NCBI GenBank assembly: GCA_018377235.1
Contig: JAGZZT010000013.1
Coordinates: 62,001 to 126,000 of the forward strand
Source: Clostridium sp.
Lineage (GTDB): Bacteria; Bacillota; Clostridia; Lachnospirales; Lachnospiraceae
DNA length: 64,000 nucleotides
Direction of reading: 5' to 3'
In this document: positions 58,268-64,000 of the stretch, one piece after another
Layout: each line of letters begins with the position of its first letter
How positions within the stretch are numbered: position 1 is the stretch's first letter
The notes under the pieces: model-generated
What the model was told of the DNA's origin: nothing
The model's database searches: none
Seen by the model: only the letters and a program-made list of their open reading frames with translations
Program-made: the position numbers and the translations under genes

Positions 58268-59782
58268 TTAGGCAAATCCAATCATAACCGCAATAATTAC
58301 TGCCGCGGAAGCGCAGACAAACAGGAGCGCCTGGAATTTAATCTGGAACTTCGCCCACTGTCCCCATTCCATCCTTGCAGCCGCCAGAGCGCCCAGAAGG
58401 CATCCAGAAGTAGGTACGATAAAATTAGTAAATGCGTCACCCAGCTGGAAGGCCAGAACTGCTACCTGTCTGGAAACTCCTACGATATCGGCTAACGGAG
58501 CCATAATCGGCATTGTGAGAGCCGCCTGTCCGGATCCAGAAACAACGAAGAAGTTAAATACAGACTGAAATACGTACATAAACCATGCGGAAATCATTGG
58601 CGGAAGCCCCTTCATGCTTTCGCCGATAGTATGAAGAATCGTGTTTAAAACAGTTCCGTCTGTAGCGCTTGTGCCGCCTAACACCAGTATAATACCCTGC
58701 GCCATGCCGACACAGAGAGCGGCTCCCAAAAGGTCTGCAGCTCCCTTATCAAAGGATCTGGCAATATCATTTAACTCCATTCCGTTTAGCTTGAATACAA
58801 CACCGATAATTCCTGCTACGAAGCCCATCACAAAAAACTGAGAGGCAATCTCCGGGATGTAGTAGCCCTTTGCAAGCACGCCCCAGATAGTCCAGACAAC
58901 TGTTGCTAAAATTGTTAAAAGCACCAGTTTATGGCCCAGCGTAAACGGGAGATCCCCTCTGCCTTCTGCGCTGAACTCACTTCTATAGTAAGCGTCAGAC
59001 TCATAGGCCACGGACAGCCTTGGATTTTTCTTAATCCTGGATGCATAGCGCATGGTAAACACTATCGTCAGTCCAGTAAAGAACAGCCAGAGTACAATTC
59101 TAAAAGCCGCTCCTGACATAACCGGAATTCCGGCAATTCCCTGAGCTACCGCCAGACTGAACGGGTTCATCCAGGAGGTTCCAAAACCGATCTGCGTAGC
59201 CACATAGGAGCAGACAACGCCTACCACTGCATCATAACCCATGGCCACAAACATGGGAACCAGAATCATGACAAAGGGAATAGCCTCCTCCCCCATGCCG
59301 AACACAGCTCCTCCCAGGGAGAACAGTGTAATGAGAATGGGAATCAGCAGTATTTCCCTTCCCTTCATAATGGCGATTACCTTCATAATGCCCGCATCTA
59401 CTGCTCCCGTCCTGAGAACGATTCCAAAGGCTCCGCCGACTACCAGAATAAACGCGATGATTCCCACCGCCGTACCATTCTTATCGCCTACCGTCATTCC
59501 CTCAAACACAAAGTTTAAAATACCCTGACCGCCGAAATCCTCTGTTCCCCAGATTGGCGCTGCCTTGGTCACCTTATTTCCGTTTTCATCCAGAACATAC
59601 TCAAAGCTGTCCGGATCCAAAACGGTCTTCGTTTTCTCTACTCCATCCTGCATGTAAGTAATCTCTTTTTCCTGGTAAGTTCCCAAAGGAATAAAGAGAG
59701 TCATCAGAGCCGCCGCGCAGATTACCAGAAAAATGATAATATACGTATGAGGCATCTGAAATTTCTTCTTCTGTTTTTCCAT
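58268..59782 (-). CDS. YfcC-family (DcuC superfamily) carrier
   Basis: The 504-residue protein is a secondary carrier of the YfcC/ArcD-like branch of PF03606, usually linked to amino acids or dipeptides. It starts MEKQKKKFQMPHTYIIIFLV and has about twelve helices. Visible family segments are SLGGAVFGMGEEAIPFVMIL, TQIGFGTSWMNPFSLAVAQ, and near the end LAFQLGDAFTNFIVPTSGCL. GAGGAG stands eight bases before the ATG used, which is preferred over the longer frame. It follows iadA by 25 bp, so it likely takes up peptides or amino acids handled by Pcp and IadA. Substrate is inferred. Confidence 0.88.
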   Translation of the reverse strand: MEKQKKKFQMPHTYIIIFLVICAAALMTLFIPLGTYQEKEITYMQDGVEKTKTVLDPDSFEYVLDENGNKVTKAAPIWGTEDFGGQGILNFVFEGMTVGDKNGTAVGIIAFILVVGGAFGIVLRTGAVDAGIMKVIAIMKGREILLIPILITLFSLGGAVFGMGEEAIPFVMILVPMFVAMGYDAVVGVVCSYVATQIGFGTSWMNPFSLAVAQGIAGIPVMSGAAFRIVLWLFFTGLTIVFTMRYASRIKKNPRLSVAYESDAYYRSEFSAEGRGDLPFTLGHKLVLLTILATVVWTIWGVLAKGYYIPEIASQFFVMGFVAGIIGVVFKLNGMELNDIARSFDKGAADLLGAALCVGMAQGIILVLGGTSATDGTVLNTILHTIGESMKGLPPMISAWFMYVFQSVFNFFVVSGSGQAALTMPIMAPLADIVGVSRQVAVLAFQLGDAFTNFIVPTSGCLLGALAAARMEWGQWAKFQIKFQALLFVCASAAVIIAVMIGFA

Positions 59783-59807
59783 TTCACACTCTCCTCTTCT
59801 TAATTTC

Positions 59808-60980
59808 TTAATATTCAAAGGTTCCCCGTTTTAACACCCGTTTTTCCGAAATCATCATCTGTCCCCTGGCTATAACGCTGTGAATTTCCAGCGTATCAGA
59901 ATCAGCCAGTACCAGATCCGCGTCAGCATTCTCCTCAATTCTTCCTTTATTGGAAAGTTTCAGAAGAAAAGCTGGATTCGCAGTGACAGTCCGCAGAGCG
60001 TCTTCGAGAGACACACCGTCCTTTTTAACTGCGTCCCTCATCTCCCTGTAAATAGAAGAAACCTTCCCCACTCCCAGATGCAGGAAGTTTCCCTCTCTGT
60101 CAAAAACAGGAAGGCTGCCCTGGCCATCGGAGGAAAATGTCACATGATCCGCAGGTACGCCTGCATCAAGAGCCATCTTAAGCCCTGTGCTGGCCTTCAC
60201 CTCCTCCGGATCCAGGAAATCCGGATCTGAACTGGTGGTCAGATCAATGTATCCACCCATGTTCTTCGCATAGTCAATTCCGTCCTCCATCAGCTTTTGG
60301 CTTCTGTTAATATGCGTTGGAAGCATATTGGAGGCCGGGATCTGCGTCTCTGTAAGCACATACCGGAGGTAGGAAAGCTGCTCCTTTCCGTCACCCAGAT
60401 GAATGTTCACAAGCCCTGCCTTGCCTGAGAGAATACCGCCCACTCTGGTATCAGCCACAATTTTTGCAAACTCCTCCTTCGACGGCTGGGATGAACGGTG
60501 ATCCGATATGGCAATTTCCCCCGTTCCTACCACCTTATCAATGAGAATCAGATCGTCCATGACATTTCCCGTCAGCGTCCGCACAGGAACCTGATAGGAG
60601 CCCGTATAAATATACGCAGAAATTCCTTCCTCCTCCAGACCTCTGGCCTTAGCAATAAGATTTGTCATTGTTCTGGTAGTGCCATCTGTGCCGAGGCAGC
60701 CCACAATGGTGGTAACTCCCCCCTCCAGGGCATCGCTGAGCATCAGTTCCGGCGTTCTCGTCCTGTAACCGCCCTCTCCGCCTCCGCCCAGAATATGGAC
60801 ATGGGCGTCAATCAGGCCCGGCATCAGCGTTTTTCCCTCTCCGTCAATCACCTCTACTCCGTAGGTCTCCTCTGCTGGCAGGTTATCCCCGATTTTTAAA
60901 ATCTTCGTTCCCCCTATCAGCACATCCTGGATTCCCATATCCTGAGGCGCGAACACATGAGCTCCTTTTATTAAAATCAT
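59808..60980 (-). CDS. iadA: Beta-aspartyl (isoaspartyl) dipeptidase
   Basis: IadA cleaves isoaspartyl dipeptides left when damaged proteins are degraded. The 390-residue amidohydrolase has the first metal pair in PGLIDAHVHILGGGGEGGYR, a bridging Lys region with AISDHRSSQPSKEEFAKI, metal His in GLVNIHLGDGKEQLS, another in NMLPTHINRSQ, and the catalytic Asp in TFSSDGQGSLPVFD. This pattern is specific for IadA over other amidohydrolases. It lies between pcp (63 bp gap) and the YfcC carrier (25 bp gap). Confidence 0.95.
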   Translation of the reverse strand: MILIKGAHVFAPQDMGIQDVLIGGTKILKIGDNLPAEETYGVEVIDGEGKTLMPGLIDAHVHILGGGGEGGYRTRTPELMLSDALEGGVTTIVGCLGTDGTTRTMTNLIAKARGLEEEGISAYIYTGSYQVPVRTLTGNVMDDLILIDKVVGTGEIAISDHRSSQPSKEEFAKIVADTRVGGILSGKAGLVNIHLGDGKEQLSYLRYVLTETQIPASNMLPTHINRSQKLMEDGIDYAKNMGGYIDLTTSSDPDFLDPEEVKASTGLKMALDAGVPADHVTFSSDGQGSLPVFDREGNFLHLGVGKVSSIYREMRDAVKKDGVSLEDALRTVTANPAFLLKLSNKGRIEENADADLVLADSDTLEIHSVIARGQMMISEKRVLKRGTFEY

Positions 60981-61043
60981 CTGGCAGTTTCCTTTCTATT
61001 TTAAAATAAAGTCCATCCCTGCAGACTGCACTTTTCCTATCCA

Positions 61044-61703
61044 TTAAAAAATAGTGCCTGCAGACTCCTGTAAATCGCCATTCTCTCCGTCCTCCATCAG
61101 CGCCCTGGCGGCTTCCTCTGCTGACGCAGTCAGAGACTCTGAGATCATTTTTCTCGTCATAAAGGGCTGTCCCGCCATAGCTTCCACCATGGTCTCATCA
61201 TAAGGCACATGGATAAAGCAGCATTTCATGGAACGGTATCTGCGCGAAGCCAGATAAAGTCCCGTATACAACGCCGCGTTGCACACGAAAGTTCCTGCCG
61301 AATAGGATACACAGGCGGCAATACCTCTGTCTTCTATTGCCTTTGCCATACGCTTAACTGGAAGCGTCGAAAAATAAGCCGTATCGCCATCAGGACGAAC
61401 CGGCATATCGAAGGGCTGAAAACCATCATTGTCCGGTATCCTCGCCTCCATCAGATTAATTCCTACCCGTTCCACGCTCACTCTTTCCTCTCCTCCGGCC
61501 AGTCCCACACAGATCAGTCCGTCCGGCAGCTCCTTTTCTATGGCATTCTCCAAAGGAGCAGAAAAGCGCTGAAAGGAAACCGGCAGCTTAAGCTTTACAA
61601 GCTGCACACCCTCTATCTCATCCGGCAGAGCTTTCACTGCATCCCAGGACGGATTGGATCGATGGGAGCCAAAGGGTTCAAATCCAGTCACTAAAATTTT
61701 CAT
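61044..61703 (-). CDS. pcp: Pyrrolidone-carboxylate peptidase
   Basis: Pcp removes N-terminal pyroglutamate from peptides. The 219-residue protein starts MKILVTGFEPFGSHRSNPSW, the family hallmark. The triad is Glu79 in SVERVGINLMEARIPDN, Cys141 in SYSAGTFVCNAALY, and His165 in CCFIHVPYDE. Length and spacing match known family members. It is first in an operon with iadA and a YfcC-type carrier, all dealing with modified or damaged peptides. Confidence 0.95.
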   Translation of the reverse strand: MKILVTGFEPFGSHRSNPSWDAVKALPDEIEGVQLVKLKLPVSFQRFSAPLENAIEKELPDGLICVGLAGGEERVSVERVGINLMEARIPDNDGFQPFDMPVRPDGDTAYFSTLPVKRMAKAIEDRGIAACVSYSAGTFVCNAALYTGLYLASRRYRSMKCCFIHVPYDETMVEAMAGQPFMTRKMISESLTASAEEAARALMEDGENGDLQESAGTIF

Positions 61704-61724
61704 CTTTTCCTCCCTGTGTGAAAA

Positions 61725-61754
61725 GTTTGAGCCTTAAAATCAGCGGGCTTAAAC
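61725..61754 (-). promoter_or_regulatory. Possible attenuator hairpin in the pcp leader
   Basis: A nine-base stem with one mismatch (61746-61754 with 61725-61733) and a short TTTTC on the minus strand lies between the promoter and pcp. Weak evidence. Confidence 0.25.
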
Positions 61755-61778
61755 CTGTTTTACCGATAATCCCAGAGT

Positions 61779-61807
61779 ATTCTAACACAGAGCACAGAAA
61801 AAGTCAT
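61779..61807 (-). promoter_or_regulatory. Promoter of the pcp-iadA-yfcC operon
   Basis: On the minus strand ATGACT (61807-61802) and TAGAAT (61784-61779) are 17 bp apart, about 75 bp before pcp. Confidence 0.55.
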
Positions 61808-61959
61808 GCCTTTTCGTAAATTTATTCATGGATTTTTTATAAATATGTAAGTTCAGACAAAAGGATCAAATAAAAAGGGCAAACAGCTGCATTTTCTATT
61901 TACTCTACACATCATCAGACAGGGCATAAAGTTTTCCTTTCCTTCTCTCTGCAGAGTCA

Positions 61960-61988
61960 TTGACATTTTCCTCCGCCTCCCGTATAAT
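61960..61988 (+). promoter_or_regulatory. Perfect-consensus promoter of tRNA-Leu
   Basis: TTGACA (61960-61965) and TATAAT (61983-61988) are 17 bp apart, 12 bp before the tRNA start. Both hexamers are perfect. Confidence 0.85.
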
Positions 61989-61999
61989 AAAGTAGTCTT

Positions 62000-62079
62000 G
62001 CGGGTATGGCGGAATTGGCAGACGCGCCAGATTTAGGTTCTGGTGGGAGACCGTGCAGGTTCAAGTCCTGTTACCCGCA
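62000..62079 (+). tRNA. tRNA-Leu (anticodon UAG)
   Basis: The acceptor stem pairs GCGGGTA with TACCCGC, followed by discriminator A. The anticodon arm is CCAGA-TTTAGGT-TCTGG, giving anticodon TAG for CUA-type Leu codons. A long variable arm and a T arm with TTCAAGT are present, as expected for tRNA-Leu. The CCA end is not encoded. It is a single tRNA with its own promoter and terminator. Confidence 0.96.
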
Positions 62080-62081
62080 TA

Positions 62082-62129
62082 AAAAAACCATTGTAAATCC
62101 TGATTCTCTGAGGATTACAATGGTTTTTT
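62082..62129. terminator. Bidirectional terminator for tRNA-Leu and the eutH-like gene
   Basis: A stem of about 13 base pairs with one bulge is flanked by runs of six or seven A on the left and six T on the right. It can stop the plus-strand tRNA transcript and the minus-strand transporter transcript. Confidence 0.85.
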
Positions 62130-62148
62130 GTCTTTTAATAATCTGTTT

Positions 62149-63316
62149 CTATACACTGACGCTGTTCTGATACAGCTGTTTATCCTGGCAGGCGAACAGC
62201 CTTGGCATAACAGCCATGGCCAGACATAACGCCGTTACGCCTCCCACCAGTTTTCCAGTCATTACCGCAGCGCACAGTTCTGGAGCCACCTGTCCCGTAT
62301 ACGCCATGTGATCTCCCAGCGCGCACCCGGCAGACACAAGAAATGCAACGTTCAAAAAGCGTCCTCTCTCGTCCATATCATGGAGCAGCATAATTGCGGC
62401 CAGTGAATTCGCCAGCGACAGAATCAGAGCGGAAACGCCGCAGCTGTTGGTGTGAAAAAAGCCGCCTGCCCTTTCTATGGATTTTCCAAATACTTTGCAG
62501 ATGACTGCAATCGCCGGAAATGCCCCTGCCAGAAATATGGATATGTTTCCTATAATCGGAAACGCCTCCTCCAGTTTTCCCGTTCCGGGAACCAGCTGGA
62601 TTCCTAAAAAGCTGTCTGCCGCTCCCAGAAGAAGTCCCAAAATCGCTACGGACGTCATCAGTTTTCCAAATCCCGAAAATATGCGGATAATTTTGTCCCG
62701 CAAAATCAGAAGAGACGCCAGAATCGCCAGGGATACGAAAAGAACCGGCACTGTATTTTTCACAACCAGCGCTGTGGGGAATCCGGCTGCTGTCCCCCCC
62801 GATAAAACAGCCGAGAGGCACAGTTGCCAATCCGCACAGCAGGCCATAAATTACCGGAGGCCGCTCTTCTTTCCTGGTCAGAATCATCAGAGACGGAATT
62901 ACAAGCATCACAGTCGTTCCCAGCATGGATCCTACAATCAGGCCGTTAAACAGGCCGGCCTCCGCAGAATCGGCCAGCTCCATGGCAAGAACAGCTCCTC
63001 CTGCATCGTTGGCAAGAAACATTCCTGCCACCACAGAGGGATCCAGCCCGGCCAGACGGCAAAGAGGAGACAGCCCCATCTCCAGAAGCCGGGCCAGTAC
63101 CGGAGCCAGTACCATAAAACCCGCCATGCAAAAAGTCAGATGTCCGCTGGTTAAAATTCCTTCTTCAAATTCATTTTTTATTCCAAAGCGCCCGTCTAAT
63201 ATGTAATCAGCTGCTCCCAGAACCAGAAAGCACACCATTACCATATTGATTATCTGTGTTAATTCCATTTTCCCAAGACCTGGATTTCCTTCCCAATCCA
63301 GTTCCTCCGTTACCAT
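62149..63316 (-). pseudogene. EutH-family transporter gene, frameshifted at a G7 run
   Basis: EutH is the ethanolamine transporter family. Two frames together give a full EutH of about 385 residues. The upstream frame shows FEEGILTSGHLTFCMAGFMV, SVVAGMFLANDAGGAVLAME and GLATVPLGCFIGG. The downstream frame shows ALILSLANSLAAIMLLHDMD and CALGDHMAYTGQVAPELCAA. The frames meet at seven G on the coding strand (62800-62794); six G would read IGGTAAGFP and restore the EutH sequence. The start is uncertain: MELTQIINMVM (63268) matches the family N-terminus, but a better Shine-Dalgarno is absent. No other eut genes are visible. It is inactive as read, unless the run is a sequencing error or varies. 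Confidence 0.85.
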
Positions 63317-63324
63317 TTATTTTC

Positions 63325-64000
63325 TTACTTCCGCTCCGTTACAGTCACGATTCCCTTTTTATAGAAGATTCTGGCTATTCCGATTACTACTGGAATAGAG
63401 AACAGCAGCACATATCCCTGTTTTGGAATTAAAGCCGGAAATACCAGGAATAAAATGATCATCAGCGCCAGCAGCGTCATACTTAATTTCATTTTTCCAT
63501 GAATCACATAGGAACCTGCGTTTTTATTGAGGAAGAATGCAGTAGCCATGCTTCCAAACAGAGCCGGCATTACATACTTTGTAGCTGTAGTAACAGCCGG
63601 AGATGTTAATACTGGCTGAAGGGGAACTAAGAGCAGCACGCCTAAGGCTACAATTACCGTGGTAACAATACCGGAAATGCACATAGCGCAGGTAGCTATA
63701 ACCTCTCCCAGCTCTGTACCGGAGCTGGCATTAACCCTCTCCATAGCGCTCATGGCGCAGGGAAACTTAATATTTGAAACATTTCCCATAATAGCTGCAA
63801 TATATCCTGCAGAACCTGTAATCGGAGTAAAGCTGATTACCTCTGACAGGGCGCTGGGAATGTACATGGCCAGCAGCGGACCAGCTGTAGCCAGTACGCT
63901 GGCTAACGTAGGCCAGATATCATATACAGTGCAGACAACAGCGGGGATTCCAAGCATAACAGCCATGGAAATCACTGTGACAATCCGGCCAAGTGTGTGG
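63325..64000 (-). CDS. Integral membrane protein, unknown, cut by window edge
   Basis: The frame stays open to the last base of the window, so the N-terminus is missing. The visible 225 or so residues hold about six helices, with a conserved-looking loop GNVSNIKFPCAMSAMERVN between them. The remainder is GTELGEVIATCAMCISGIV, further helices and a short basic tail KKGIVTVTERK. I do not recognise the family. It lies directly upstream of the eutH-like gene (8 bp gap to the longest frame) and is probably cotranscribed, suggesting a role in the same transport function, which is inference. Confidence 0.7.
   Translation of the reverse strand, partial: HTLGRIVTVISMAVMLGIPAVVCTVYDIWPTLASVLATAGPLLAMYIPSALSEVISFTPITGSAGYIAAIMGNVSNIKFPCAMSAMERVNASSGTELGEVIATCAMCISGIVTTVIVALGVLLLVPLQPVLTSPAVTTATKYVMPALFGSMATAFFLNKNAGSYVIHGKMKLSMTLLALMIILFLVFPALIPKQGYVLLFSIPVVIGIARIFYKKGIVTVTERK

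Overview
The window reads as chromosomal DNA of a spore-forming, Gram-positive anaerobe of the class Clostridia, most likely a gut Lachnospiraceae. The evidence is a GerA/SpoVAF-type spore germination protein, a T-box tyrS leader, the clostridial order apt / rel / MBL hydrolase / hemZ / hisS / aspS, a class B sortase with SpaA (Cna-B type) surface proteins, and near-consensus sigma-A promoters. Placement below family level is not supported by what can be seen. Nearly all genes lie on the minus strand, so transcription runs from high to low coordinates. No insertion sequence, prophage or CRISPR array was seen.

Layout. 1-16 kb is housekeeping: lipid kinase, mutY, birA, an SPFH/NfeD membrane pair, a SpoU-type methyltransferase coupled to nadE, tcdA, a small membrane protein behind a terminator-bearing leader, the plus-strand germination gene, a MocR/PdxR-type regulator divergent from an EamA transporter, a YitT protein and guaB. 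16-38.4 kb is a 22-kb cell-surface operon. In transcription order it encodes a secreted DUF6273-like protein, a GLUG/Ig-like/cell-wall-binding adhesin, a secreted transglutaminase-like protein, a 4847-residue SpaA-repeat protein with a C-terminal LAKTG sorting signal, and a class B sortase. One promoter with an inverted repeat over its -35 lies about 380 bp upstream. 39-54.7 kb holds aspS, hisS, hemZ, an MBL hydrolase and rel, then a 2-hydroxyacid dehydrogenase, apt, argH, a frameshifted yfhO-like gene, gtrA and a type Ic aminotransferase.

54.8-64 kb carries mntP (plus strand), a tandem GGDEF protein, tyrS with its T-box, a peptide-salvage operon (pcp, iadA, yfcC-type carrier), a tRNA-Leu(UAG) with a consensus promoter, an eutH-like transporter gene broken at a run of seven G, and a membrane protein cut by the window edge.

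The strongest candidate for a little-described system is the surface operon. It appears to carry its own anchoring enzyme (SrtB) and a secreted Cys/His/Asp enzyme beside one of the largest surface proteins a bacterium of this type would make. Two genes, yfhO and eutH, are broken by single-base frameshifts. These may be real pseudogenes, phase-variable sites (eutH) or sequencing errors.
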